Below are positions 54,325-63,579 of a stretch of 64,000 bases of DNA, in pieces. Below the pieces are notes generated by a model. It was not told the DNA's origin. It saw only the letters and a program-made list of their open reading frames with translations, and searched no databases. Within the stretch, counting starts at the first letter, position 1; each line of letters opens with the position of its first letter. The position numbers were made by a program, and so were the translations under genes. The stretch comes from Gammaproteobacteria bacterium. Its GTDB lineage: Bacteria > Pseudomonadota > Gammaproteobacteria > SZUA-229. The DNA lies in contig JAOULX010000003.1 of the NCBI GenBank assembly GCA_029881795.1, forward strand, positions 186,001-250,000. Reading direction: 5' to 3'.

Positions 54325-54398
54325 GATAGCGCTTAGTAAAGCTATAAAAAAGTACATTGATAATTAATAAAGTACTAAAAGAAAATTGGAGCGGTTCA

Positions 54399-56231
54399 AT
54401 GAGTCAGGATGTCATTTCCCCGGATATTGCAGCGACTATTCCGGCCTTGTTTAGAGAAAGGCTAAAGAGAAACCCCGATAAAATTGCCTATCAGCAATAT
54501 AACTTAGCCAATAAAAGCTGGGAGTCGTCCAGCTGGGGTGACATCTCGGTTGAAATTATTCGCTGGCAGGCCTCGCTCGCAAAAGAGAAGTTGCAGCCCG
54601 GTGAGCGGGTGGCCTTAATGCTAAAAAATAGCCGCGACTGGGTGGTTTTTGATCAGGCGGCATTAGGTATGGGGCTGGTCACCGTACCACTATATGTTGA
54701 TGACCGGCCAGATAATGTCGCCTACATACTGAATGATGCCAACGTAAAAGTGCTGTTGGTAGAAGATACAAAGCAGTGGCAGCGGCTGCTCGACCTGAAA
54801 ACCGAACTGCCGGATTTGCAGCGAATAATCAGTATTGAGCCGGTACACGAAGAAGATCAGCCGTCTGACGCCAGACTGGTATCCAGAGCCGACTGGCTTT
54901 TTGGTGCCAAAGGTGAGCTACAAGCCAGAGAACGAGAAGCTGAAGAGCTCGCCAGTATCGTGTATACCTCGGGTACTACAGGTCGACCGAAAGGAGTGAT
55001 GCTGTCCCACAAAAATATTATCAGCGATGCCTACGGAGCCTTTCTCAGCGGTGAAGAACACCCATCAGGCTATTTTCTGGGTACGGATCAATACCTGTCA
55101 TTTTTACCGTTGTCGCATATGTTCGAACGCACTGTTGGCTATATGTTGCCGATGATGGTCGGTGCACAGGTCAACTTTGCGCGCTCAATCCCGCAGCTGG
55201 GAGAAGATCTGCAAAACATTAAGCCGACTATTCTGGTTTCGGTGCCGCGAATTTTTGAGCGCGTTTACAGTAAAATCATGGACGGACTGAAATCAAAATC
55301 GCCGATAGCCAGAAAGCTGTTTGATCTGACCGTGACGATCGGCTGGATGCGGTTTCAATATCAGCAAAAAAGAAAGCGCTGGTCACCACTGTTACTATTG
55401 TGGCCAGTCCTGAACAAACTGGTCGCATCAAAAGTAATGGAAAAACTCGGTGGCCGTATGCGAATTGCGATTTGTGGTGGTGCGGCATTGTCGCCAGAGG
55501 TGGCGCGGCTATTTATCGGTCTGGGCTTACCGCTGGTACAGGGCTATGGCTTGACCGAGGCCAGTCCAGTGATTTCCAGTAACCGAGTCTTTAAAAATAT
55601 CCCCCACAGTATTGGATATGTCTTTCCTAATGTACAGGTTCGGATTGGTGTAGATGATGAACTGCAGTCATACGGTGACAATAATATGCTCGGCTACTGG
55701 AATAATCAGGAAGCCACCGATGCTACCTTCACAGAAGATGGCTGGTTGCGTAGCGGAGATAAAGCACGGATTGATGAGAATGGTTTTATTTATATTACCG
55801 GCCGGCTCAAAGATATACTGGTGCTGGCTAATGGTGAAAAAGTGCCGCCAGCTGATATGGAAATGGCGATTTCCGTCGATGGCTTGTTTGAACAGGTCAT
55901 GGTAATTGGTGAGGCACGACCGTATTTGACTGCCTGCGTTGTACTGAACCCGGAACACTGGGAAGATCTGGCTGATAAAATCGGATTTGATGCTGAGGAT
56001 AAGCAATCATTAGAGAAAAAAGAAATTGAAAAACTGGTACTGTCGCGTATATCACGGCGCCTCAAAGATTTCCCCGGTTATGCACAGATTCGTCGGGTGG
56101 CAATGTTTATAGAGCCATGGACTATCGATGATGGCCTGATTACTCCAACACTGAAAATAAAACGTAAAAAAGTTTTAGAACGGTTTGCAGATAAAATCAG
56201 CCGACTTTATGCAGGTCATGGTGTGAAATGA
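54399..56231 (+). CDS. Long-chain fatty acyl-CoA synthetase (FAA1/FadD15 type)
   Basis: A 610-residue AMP-forming ligase with the nucleotide-binding motif SIVYTSGTTGRPKGVMLSHK (residues about 184-203), the A5 motif VQGYGLTEASPVISSN, the A7/A8 region GWLRSGDKARIDENGFIYIT and the catalytic Lys near the end (PTLKIKRKK). This group activates long-chain fatty acids to acyl-CoA via acyl-AMP at the inner face of the membrane. The frame opens at 54357, but ATG 54399 has GGAG at 54388-54391 and good spacing. It starts the lipid-use group with the thioesterase, FadL and the lipase. Confidence 0.94.
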   Translation: MSQDVISPDIAATIPALFRERLKRNPDKIAYQQYNLANKSWESSSWGDISVEIIRWQASLAKEKLQPGERVALMLKNSRDWVVFDQAALGMGLVTVPLYVDDRPDNVAYILNDANVKVLLVEDTKQWQRLLDLKTELPDLQRIISIEPVHEEDQPSDARLVSRADWLFGAKGELQAREREAEELASIVYTSGTTGRPKGVMLSHKNIISDAYGAFLSGEEHPSGYFLGTDQYLSFLPLSHMFERTVGYMLPMMVGAQVNFARSIPQLGEDLQNIKPTILVSVPRIFERVYSKIMDGLKSKSPIARKLFDLTVTIGWMRFQYQQKRKRWSPLLLLWPVLNKLVASKVMEKLGGRMRIAICGGAALSPEVARLFIGLGLPLVQGYGLTEASPVISSNRVFKNIPHSIGYVFPNVQVRIGVDDELQSYGDNNMLGYWNNQEATDATFTEDGWLRSGDKARIDENGFIYITGRLKDILVLANGEKVPPADMEMAISVDGLFEQVMVIGEARPYLTACVVLNPEHWEDLADKIGFDAEDKQSLEKKEIEKLVLSRISRRLKDFPGYAQIRRVAMFIEPWTIDDGLITPTLKIKRKKVLERFADKISRLYAGHGVK

Positions 56232-56259
56232 CAGTCGACGTTTTTGACAGTGTGTTTTG

Positions 56260-56661
56260 ATGTCAGCAATCGTTAGCTTACCTGAAGGAAAAATACCGGT
56301 TATCAGGGTTCCCTGCATGCCATCGGATGCCAATCAGGGCGGCAGTATCTTTGGCGGATTTATTATGTCGCAGGTTGATGTCGCTGGTAGTATCCCGGCA
56401 AGTTTGCATGCTAAAGGATATGTTGTGACCCGCGCGGTTGATTCGTTTGAATTTAAAAAACCGGTATTAATTGGTGACTTATTAAGTTGTTATGCCGATG
56501 TTATATCGACCGGCAGAAGCTCGGTCAGTATTAAAGTAGATGTCTATGCAGAAAGAAGCCGAAAAGGCATAGTAGAATGTGTGCATGTTACCGAAGCAAC
56601 ACTGGTATATGTAGCGATAGATGAACAGGGTCGACCCAGAAAGATTGAAACAGATAATTAA
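56260..56661 (+). CDS. Acyl-CoA thioesterase, hotdog fold (YciA-like)
   Basis: A 133-residue hotdog-fold thioesterase. It has MPSDANQGGSIFGGFIMSQ, with the acidic/Asn catalytic area, followed by VTRAVDSFEFKKPVLIGDLL and a typical C-terminal strand ATLVYVAID. This closely follows the YciA family, which hydrolyses acyl-CoA esters in the cytoplasm. The frame begins with a TTG at 56257, and ATG 56260 is the sensible start. It lies 28 bases after the acyl-CoA synthetase gene, so the two are probably one transcript and may balance the acyl-CoA pool. Confidence 0.92.
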   Translation: MSAIVSLPEGKIPVIRVPCMPSDANQGGSIFGGFIMSQVDVAGSIPASLHAKGYVVTRAVDSFEFKKPVLIGDLLSCYADVISTGRSSVSIKVDVYAERSRKGIVECVHVTEATLVYVAIDEQGRPRKIETDN

Positions 56662-56767
56662 CAAAATAATTCAAAAAATAAAAAGTAGAAAACTTTTAGA
56701 AAAAAATAACTTAACGTCAGAAAAAATATGTTGCTGCAGGATGCAACAAATTATAAGAGGTGAGAGG

Positions 56768-58171
56768 ATGAAATTAACACAAACATTAGCCGCAGTCACA
56801 ACCGTAGCGACGCTGCTGGTTTCAACACAGATAAATGCAGCAGGCTTTGCGATTATCGAAAACAGTGCCAGTGGCATGGGTAATTCATATGCCGGTGGTG
56901 CAGCCAGTGCAGAAGATGGATCGACTATCTGGTTTAACCCGGCCGGTATGACGCGGTTGGATAATGAAATGATGGTCGCCGCACATGTGATTATGCCGGA
57001 TGCTAGCTATACCGATGATGGTTCGATAACCGCTGTGTCGATGGGCGGTACTCAGCTCGACCCGACCAACACTGAAAGAACGGGAGAAGGCGGACAGAAT
57101 GCTCTGGTACCGAATTTTTTCTGGGTTAACGAAATTAATAAAGACTTGAAAATGGGTTTAGGCATTAATGTTCCATTTGGTTTAGGAACCAATTACGACG
57201 ACGACTGGGTCGGTCGTTATCACGGCGTTAAGTCAGATGTGATGTCACTGAATATTAATCCGAGTCTGGCTTATAAAATGGGTGCCGTTTCAATCGGGCT
57301 GGGTATTAATGCACAATATATAAATGTCGACCTGACCAGTGCGATCGACCTAGGTACATTATGTGTTGCACAGGAAGGCAGTACATTTCCCGCCGGTTAC
57401 TGCGCCTCGATTGGTGCAACACCGCAAGGCAGCGACGGTTTTGCTGATTTAACTGCCAGTGGCTGGGGTTATGGATATAACCTTGGGTTGCTGTACGAAG
57501 TATCAAAAGATATTCGAGTTGGCTTATCATACCGTTCGGGTATCGATCACGAAGTAGATGGCAAGGCTGATTTTAGTGTGCCGGGTCAGCTGAGTTTTAT
57601 ACCTGAAAATACCGGTAATTTTCTTGATACGAGCTTAAGCGCTGCAGTGACTGTACCGGAAACGACATCGATCAGTTATTTTCAAAACATTAGTGAAAGC
57701 ATCGCTATTATGATTGATTACAGCCTGACTGCGTGGAGTACCTTCGACGAGTTGCGTATTGTGTATGATGATGCCGATACGACCGATAGTTTTGCAGCGC
57801 AAGCGCCGTCGGTGACGACGGAAGAGTGGGAAGACTCTGCGCGTATTTCAATCGGCCTGAACTATCAGGCAACAGATGAGTGGCTTTATCGTTTTGGTAT
57901 CGCTTTGGATGAATCACCTATTCCATCAGCAGAAAGAAGAACGCCAAGAATTCCCGGCAATGACCGAACATGGATTAGTTTTGGTGTTACACACCAGGCA
58001 GAAGATGCTCGCAGCTTCAGCTTTGCTTATGCGCATTTAACGGTAGATAACACAGCGATAAACAACACTTTCGAGGCGTCAGCGGCAGCACCGGTACTCG
58101 AGCACACGCTAACCGGTAACTACCAGGCCAGTGTCGATATCATCAGCGCTCAGGTCAGCTGGAAATACTAA
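56768..58171 (+). CDS. fadL: FadL-family outer-membrane fatty acid channel
   Basis: A 467-residue outer-membrane beta barrel with signal peptide ending near QINAAG and the FadL hatch start GFAIIENSASGMGNSYAGGA. It keeps the family phrases ASAEDGSTIWFNPAGMTRL and INVPFGLGTNYDDDWVGRY, and ends in an aromatic residue (SWKY) as barrels do. It imports long-chain fatty acids. The frame opens at 56621 inside the thioesterase gene; ATG 56768 follows GGTGAGAGG. The AT-rich 106-base leader may carry its own promoter. Its stop overlaps an ATG of the lipase frame (TAATG). Confidence 0.95.
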   Translation: MKLTQTLAAVTTVATLLVSTQINAAGFAIIENSASGMGNSYAGGAASAEDGSTIWFNPAGMTRLDNEMMVAAHVIMPDASYTDDGSITAVSMGGTQLDPTNTERTGEGGQNALVPNFFWVNEINKDLKMGLGINVPFGLGTNYDDDWVGRYHGVKSDVMSLNINPSLAYKMGAVSIGLGINAQYINVDLTSAIDLGTLCVAQEGSTFPAGYCASIGATPQGSDGFADLTASGWGYGYNLGLLYEVSKDIRVGLSYRSGIDHEVDGKADFSVPGQLSFIPENTGNFLDTSLSAAVTVPETTSISYFQNISESIAIMIDYSLTAWSTFDELRIVYDDADTTDSFAAQAPSVTTEEWEDSARISIGLNYQATDEWLYRFGIALDESPIPSAERRTPRIPGNDRTWISFGVTHQAEDARSFSFAYAHLTVDNTAINNTFEASAAAPVLEHTLTGNYQASVDIISAQVSWKY

Positions 58172-58245
58172 TGATACGACAAATTATTAAAGCAATTTGC
58201 TTAACTGCCACCAATTGCGATGAAAAAAGAATTCAGGAGAATACA

Positions 58246-60591
58246 ATGAACGGTTTACGTTTACTGATAACAGCAGCCATATCGGCAACGCTGATAGCAT
58301 GTGAGGAAACACCTAATACTACAACTCAGGATGCAATTAATGAGTCGGGATTTTTTGCCCGCTTTAGTCCGTCTGATGGGGTCATACCTTTTCCAAATAA
58401 TCTTTTATTTCAGGGGAGTGTGGACGGAACATTGGAGATACCAGTACCAGTTCTGGATACCACGACTTGTCCCAACGCAGGTGAAATTTCTGTCAAATCA
58501 GCACTCAATGATCTCGATGGCTTTTCAACCACAGCGCCGATTAGCAGCGCGTTTTCATCGGCCATAGACAGCACCTCGCTGGCTGCCGGCACCAATGTCA
58601 GGGTCTTTAGCGTAACACTGGGTGGTTCCGGCGAGGTCACTGCCATAACCGGTGAGTTAGCCAGTACAGATTTTGCAGTGAGTGTGTCTTCGGTTGACAA
58701 TGAAATTATCAATGCCGCTTGCGACACTGAAGATCTGGGTGCCAACAAGCTGGTGATATCACCGTTAAAGCCTCTTGCACCAAAAACCAGTTATCTGGTG
58801 GCTATAACAAAAGGAGTTACAGATTTACAGGGCAATAATGCGACTGCAGATGCGGTGTATGCTTTTACAAAAAGTACATCACCGTTAATTACTGGTGCGA
58901 CGTTGGCAGATATTCAATTTACTGCTTTGTTGTCGGGAGCAGATACGGATGGTAATGGTGTGATTGAGGGAGCAGAAGAGACGGCTGTTGTAACTTCTAT
59001 TACCAACCTCGAAGGTTTGCGTCAGTTAACCAATGTGGCAGAAGCTCAGGTTGAGGCTTATACGGTAACTGTCGACAATGCCGGAGCGAATACCATCACT
59101 GATTTGACTAGCAGTGATATCGTTTTAAGCTGGACCTTTACCACGCAGTCAGTCGGTGATGTATTAACGGCGTTACACACGACTATTCAAAGCGCCCCGG
59201 TGCCAGTGTCATCAATCTATTCAACTAGTGTGGCAGATTCACCATTAACAGGCGTAACCGGTTATGCCGGATCGAAAATCCATGTCGGAGAAATAACCCT
59301 GCCGTATTATTTAAATGTACCGGCTAATGCGAATGATAGTTCGGTGCTGACAGGTTCTTGGCGAGGTGTTGGTGACACGCCTTTAACAAAATTTAATAGC
59401 GTGGTTGATCCGGCCACAGCGACGCCTGTTACGGTACCGTTATTGGTATCGATTCCAAACGGTACTGAGCCAGTAGCGGGCTGGCCAGTGGTGATCTATC
59501 AGCACGGCATTACCAAAAGCCGAGGAACATTACTGGCGATTGTCGATGCACTGGCAAATGCCGGTTATGCAGCCGTTGCCATCGATATGCCATTGCATGG
59601 CCTGCTAGGTGATGAGGATCTCATCGGTGGTTTGAAGACGGCAACCGCCGATTTTAGTGCAGCAATTCATGGTGGTACTGCTGCGGTTAAAGAGCGCAGC
59701 TTCGAGCTGGATATTTTTGATGTAGCAGTTGCAACAGTAGATGCGGATGGTGATGGCACGCTGGATGATTCAGGTGCTCATTTCATTAATTTACCAAGCT
59801 TGTTAACGTCGCGTGATAATGTCAGACAGGCCGTGGCTGATCTGTTTTCGCTAAAACGGGCGCTGGTTAATATGGATTATAACGGTGCATCAGCCGGTGG
59901 CATTTTTGATACCAGTAAAGTGCATTTCGTTGGTCATTCACTAGGCGGTATTGTCGGCGGCGTGTTTTTGGCTATAGAGACAACGGTTAAATCGTCGGTG
60001 TTAGGAATGTCTGGCGGCGGAATCGCAAAATTACTGGATGGCTCAGCAGCCTTTGGTCCTGTTGTCTCGGCCGGACTGGCTGCCAGTGACGTTAATAAAG
60101 GTTTTGCTCAGTATGAAGGCTTCTTGGCATCGGCTCAAATGGTATTGGATTCGGCAGACCCGGTTAACTATGCAAGCGCAACGGCAGCCAACCGTGATGT
60201 ATTATTATTTGAAGTGGTTGGTGATGGTGTCAATAACCTACCAGATCAAGTTATTCCAAATAATGTGTTGAGTGTGACCGGTACTGTGAATGCCCCTCTG
60301 TCTGGAACCGATCCTTTGGTAAGGTTGATGTCATTAACTCAAATCGATACCAGTAATGCTTATGTTGCGCACACCGATACGGTCGTGAAATTCAGCGGTG
60401 GTCATCACGGTTCGATGTTAACGCCAGATCTGTCCGATGGCACAACGAATACAGATCCAACCACGATTGATTATAAAGTGTATGCAGAAATGCAGACAGA
60501 AATGGCTTCATTTATTGCAACTGACGGTGCCTTGATAAGTCACACAGACGTGGCTGCAGACGTGATAGCGGCGCTGCCATCGGCACCCTAA
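58246..60591 (+). CDS. VolA/Pla-1 family surface lipase lipoprotein
   Basis: A 781-residue lipoprotein (lipobox LIAC near residue 20). The N-terminal lipase-type region starts FARFSPSDGVIPFPNNLLFQ and includes Ig-like stretches (LVISPLKPLAPKTSYLVAIT). The C-terminal alpha/beta hydrolase has VVIYQHGITKSRGTLLA, the Ser elbow VHFVGHSLGGIVGG and a late His in FSGGHHGSML. This matches the VolA/Pla-1 phospholipase family; in Vibrio cholerae VolA is encoded beside a fadL homologue, as here. It likely releases fatty acids at the cell surface for FadL. ATG 58246 has AGGAGA at 58235-58240; the earlier ATG at 58171 lacks one. Confidence 0.93.
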   Translation: MNGLRLLITAAISATLIACEETPNTTTQDAINESGFFARFSPSDGVIPFPNNLLFQGSVDGTLEIPVPVLDTTTCPNAGEISVKSALNDLDGFSTTAPISSAFSSAIDSTSLAAGTNVRVFSVTLGGSGEVTAITGELASTDFAVSVSSVDNEIINAACDTEDLGANKLVISPLKPLAPKTSYLVAITKGVTDLQGNNATADAVYAFTKSTSPLITGATLADIQFTALLSGADTDGNGVIEGAEETAVVTSITNLEGLRQLTNVAEAQVEAYTVTVDNAGANTITDLTSSDIVLSWTFTTQSVGDVLTALHTTIQSAPVPVSSIYSTSVADSPLTGVTGYAGSKIHVGEITLPYYLNVPANANDSSVLTGSWRGVGDTPLTKFNSVVDPATATPVTVPLLVSIPNGTEPVAGWPVVIYQHGITKSRGTLLAIVDALANAGYAAVAIDMPLHGLLGDEDLIGGLKTATADFSAAIHGGTAAVKERSFELDIFDVAVATVDADGDGTLDDSGAHFINLPSLLTSRDNVRQAVADLFSLKRALVNMDYNGASAGGIFDTSKVHFVGHSLGGIVGGVFLAIETTVKSSVLGMSGGGIAKLLDGSAAFGPVVSAGLAASDVNKGFAQYEGFLASAQMVLDSADPVNYASATAANRDVLLFEVVGDGVNNLPDQVIPNNVLSVTGTVNAPLSGTDPLVRLMSLTQIDTSNAYVAHTDTVVKFSGGHHGSMLTPDLSDGTTNTDPTTIDYKVYAEMQTEMASFIATDGALISHTDVAADVIAALPSAP

Positions 60592-60615
60592 TAGACGTGC
60601 TAGGTAATTAAAAAA

Positions 60616-60640
60616 AGCCCTGCTAGGCAGGGCTTTTTTA
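60616..60640. terminator. Bidirectional Rho-independent terminator
   Basis: An 8-bp stem, AGCCCTGC (60616-60623) with GCAGGGCT (60627-60634), has a 3-base loop. An A run lies on the left and TTTTTT on the right, so it can end both the lipase transcript and the convergent kinase transcript. The kinase stop codon at 60638-60640 lies within its flank. Confidence 0.93.
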
Positions 60641-63472
60641 TTTCACCGAATTAAGTTTTTCCAGCATGCTTTCGATGTTAATGGGCTTGCAGATATATTC
60701 ATCAAAGCCAGTTTCTTTTACCTTGTCAGCATCTTCTTCCATGGCATTTGCTGTTACTGCAAAAATAGGAGTGCCGGGGCAAATGTTATTGTCTTTAAGG
60801 TACTGAAAAACCTGATAACCGCTCATCTTTGGCAGATTAATGTCCAGTAGGATGATATCCGGGTGGAAGTTTTTAATTTCTTCAATTCCAATTAGCGGGT
60901 CTGCTGAACCGCTAAACTCAAAGTCTGTCCACTTATTGATAAGCTGCTTGACCATCCGCAGGTTTACCTGATTATCCTCGATATAATAAATTTTCTTGCC
61001 GTTGTGCTGCCGATTTATTTTTTTGTGATGTGGTTCAGTAATGGTGTTATACATTTTTTCTGTTGCGGCCGCTAAGGTGAAACTGAATTCAGAACCCTGC
61101 CCTAGCCGACTGTTAACTTGTATTGTGCCATCCATAAGAGCCAGTAATTTTTTTGTGATAGAAAGACCAATGCCGGTACCTTCAATCGACGTGTTGGCTT
61201 CTGCACCGAGCCGGTTAAAGGGCTCAAAAAGGTATTGCTGTTGCTGCTCGTCAATACCGTCACCATCATCGGTTATGCTAATGGTTTGGGTATTATTGGC
61301 TGACTTTTTACAACTGATGGTGACGTGGCCACCGGCCTTGTTGTACTTGATGGCGTTAGAGACCAGATTGATAAGCACCTGTTTGACTTTAATATAATCA
61401 GCCAGAATGTATGCGTTTGTGGCACCGTTTTGAGAAAACGCCAGATTTATTTGATAGTCTTCTGCCAGTGGCGCTGTCAGTGAAGCACAGGATGCGAATA
61501 AATCAGAGACTGCAACGCTCTCGAGAGAGATTGAGGTAGTGCCGGATTCAATCTTGGCCAGATCGAGCACTTCATTGATTAGTTCGAGCAGGTGTTTGCC
61601 GGCCAGTGCAATGTCATCTATATTGGACTGGGCTTCGTCACTAAGCCCCTGTTCCAGTCGCAATAACTGAGTAAAACCAGAGATGGCATTTAAAGGGGTG
61701 CGCAGTTCATGACTCATGCTGGAAAGAAAAATCGATTTTGCTTTATTTGCAGCTTCGGCTTGTTCCTTTGCCTGCAGCAGATCACGGCGGTTTTGCTTTT
61801 TTTGCTGCAATTCTTTTTTCGCTTGGATGATCGAGGCATAGGTAGCTGTAAAAAGTCTTAATGAATCAATCAGAGGCTGATCATAGCCCTGCGGTCTGTT
61901 GGCCAGAGCGTACATGCCGATCAGGTCGTCAGCATAATAAACAGGTATCCCAAGAAAACAGTTCATTTCTGGGTGGCCTTCTGGCAGTCCTCGTGCTCTT
62001 GGGTCTGAAGCGGGGTCATTGCTGATAACGAGCTTGCTGGTGGTAATCACATGACCGAATAAGGTGTTCATATTGGTAAATTCGAAACCTTTTTCACGCC
62101 ACTTTTCATAAAGCGTTTGTGTTTCAAGGTTCCAGGAAATATCTGTTATAGCATCGGTTTTAAGATAAGGCTGGTTGTTGCGGTATTTTATTTCCCCGAT
62201 AAAACCATATTCACTGTTAGTAAATGAGAGTAAGCCGTCGAGTAAAATTTCAGCTGATTTTTTATGATCAGAAGTTAATGTAAAGCAGCTTAATGATTCG
62301 TGTAACGTGTTTAACAGCTGCTGGTGTTGCTGCTGTTTAATTTGCAGGTTTTTTCGCTCATTAATGTCGGTGACGACACCGAGCATATGAAAGGGCTCGT
62401 TATTTTCATTGCGTACTACGTCGCCTTTTTCGTGGATCCAGCGAACAGTGCCATCGGGCCAGATAATTCGGTGTTCAATATCGTATTCTGTATTATTTTC
62501 GATGCAGTCGTTTATTGCTGAGAGGACAAAGTTTTTATCATCAGGATGAATGGCATTGAGAAAAGCATCGTAACTGGCTTCTGTTGTTGTGTTTTCATAG
62601 CCAAATAAAGGCGCGATCATTTCAGACCAGTAGAGCTCACCGGTCTGGATATTCCAGTCCCAGGTACCGATATTGGCAAAGACCTGACTTTTTGACAGCC
62701 TGTCTTCGCTTTTAATCAGGTTTGAGAGCAGGTTTTTTCTTTCGGTAATATTGTTCCAGCTGCCGTGTATTAATAAAGGTTCGGAATCACGTACCAGTTT
62801 TAATTTATCTTGTATCCAGATGTAGCTGTTGTTTTTTGTTTTAAAGCGGAATTCCTGTTCAAGCTTGCCGGTTTGTAAAAATAAATCAAAATTTTTCAGG
62901 ACCAGGTTCTTGTCATCGGGGTGGACGTTTGTATACCACCAGTCTGGCATCAGTACTTCATCATAGGAGTATCCTGTCAGCGCCATGACATTCTGACTGG
63001 TCCACAGGGTTGTTAGCTGGTCATCTTTTAACAAAAGTGTATAGAGAACGGTATCGGTGCTGCTGAGTACGTGGTTGAGGCGGTGATTAGTGCTGATTAA
63101 TTCTGTCAGGTTGCGAATGATGCCGATGACATAATTTTCACCCTTATGTGGCAGCGGAGTAATTTTTATATCGACAGGAAAAATACTGCCGTCTTTTTTC
63201 TTGCCGGTCAGCGGACGGTCTGGCCCTGAGCCAATAACTTTTGACGCTGAGCAGATGTTGTAGTGTTGCAAAAATGAGTCGTGCTTGCTGCCTTCATTGG
63301 TGGGCATTAATATATTGACAGACTGATTGATTATCTCGTTTTCGGCATAACCAAACATCTGTTCACAGGCGCTATTGCTGTATTGAATAATGCCTTTTAA
63401 GTCAATGATGATAAAAGATTCAGAGAGCGAGTCTAAGAGTAAACCTGAATTGAGGTTTGAGAGAAAATCCAT
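60638..63472 (-). CDS. Soluble PAS-PAS-PAS-GAF hybrid histidine kinase with receiver
   Basis: A 944-residue protein without membrane helices. Three PAS domains come first: about 10-125 (SFIIIDLKGIIQYSNSA), 130-250 (ALTGYSYDEVLMPDWW) and 260-375 (WDWNIQTGELYWSEM). A GAF domain follows (about 390-550, NCFLGIPVYYADDLIGMYAL), then HisKA with His in SMSHELRTPLNAISGF (near 587), ATPase domain (NAIKYNKAGG, DDGDGID, GTGIGLSI) and a C-terminal receiver with IEDNQVN and acceptor Asp in IILLDINLPKMSG (near 876). There is no HPt domain. The PAS/GAF set suggests a cytoplasmic redox, light or small-molecule sensor; no heme or flavin ligand can be named. Confidence 0.95.
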   Translation of the reverse strand: MDFLSNLNSGLLLDSLSESFIIIDLKGIIQYSNSACEQMFGYAENEIINQSVNILMPTNEGSKHDSFLQHYNICSASKVIGSGPDRPLTGKKKDGSIFPVDIKITPLPHKGENYVIGIIRNLTELISTNHRLNHVLSSTDTVLYTLLLKDDQLTTLWTSQNVMALTGYSYDEVLMPDWWYTNVHPDDKNLVLKNFDLFLQTGKLEQEFRFKTKNNSYIWIQDKLKLVRDSEPLLIHGSWNNITERKNLLSNLIKSEDRLSKSQVFANIGTWDWNIQTGELYWSEMIAPLFGYENTTTEASYDAFLNAIHPDDKNFVLSAINDCIENNTEYDIEHRIIWPDGTVRWIHEKGDVVRNENNEPFHMLGVVTDINERKNLQIKQQQHQQLLNTLHESLSCFTLTSDHKKSAEILLDGLLSFTNSEYGFIGEIKYRNNQPYLKTDAITDISWNLETQTLYEKWREKGFEFTNMNTLFGHVITTSKLVISNDPASDPRARGLPEGHPEMNCFLGIPVYYADDLIGMYALANRPQGYDQPLIDSLRLFTATYASIIQAKKELQQKKQNRRDLLQAKEQAEAANKAKSIFLSSMSHELRTPLNAISGFTQLLRLEQGLSDEAQSNIDDIALAGKHLLELINEVLDLAKIESGTTSISLESVAVSDLFASCASLTAPLAEDYQINLAFSQNGATNAYILADYIKVKQVLINLVSNAIKYNKAGGHVTISCKKSANNTQTISITDDGDGIDEQQQQYLFEPFNRLGAEANTSIEGTGIGLSITKKLLALMDGTIQVNSRLGQGSEFSFTLAAATEKMYNTITEPHHKKINRQHNGKKIYYIEDNQVNLRMVKQLINKWTDFEFSGSADPLIGIEEIKNFHPDIILLDINLPKMSGYQVFQYLKDNNICPGTPIFAVTANAMEEDADKVKETGFDEYICKPINIESMLEKLNSVK

Positions 63473-63579
63473 AACTACACCAGTTAAATATCAGACGCTT
63501 AAATTTGCTTGAGCAAACGGTGCGTCTTTTATAATACCCACAAAGAAAACGAGTTAATAAATAGTAACAGCTTTTTGAG

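Noticed and set aside
13433..63472. Search for restriction-modification, toxin-antitoxin, integrase, transposase or known defence genes
   Set aside because: None of the long frames carries such domains; apart from the lysis remnant there is no mobile or defence signature.
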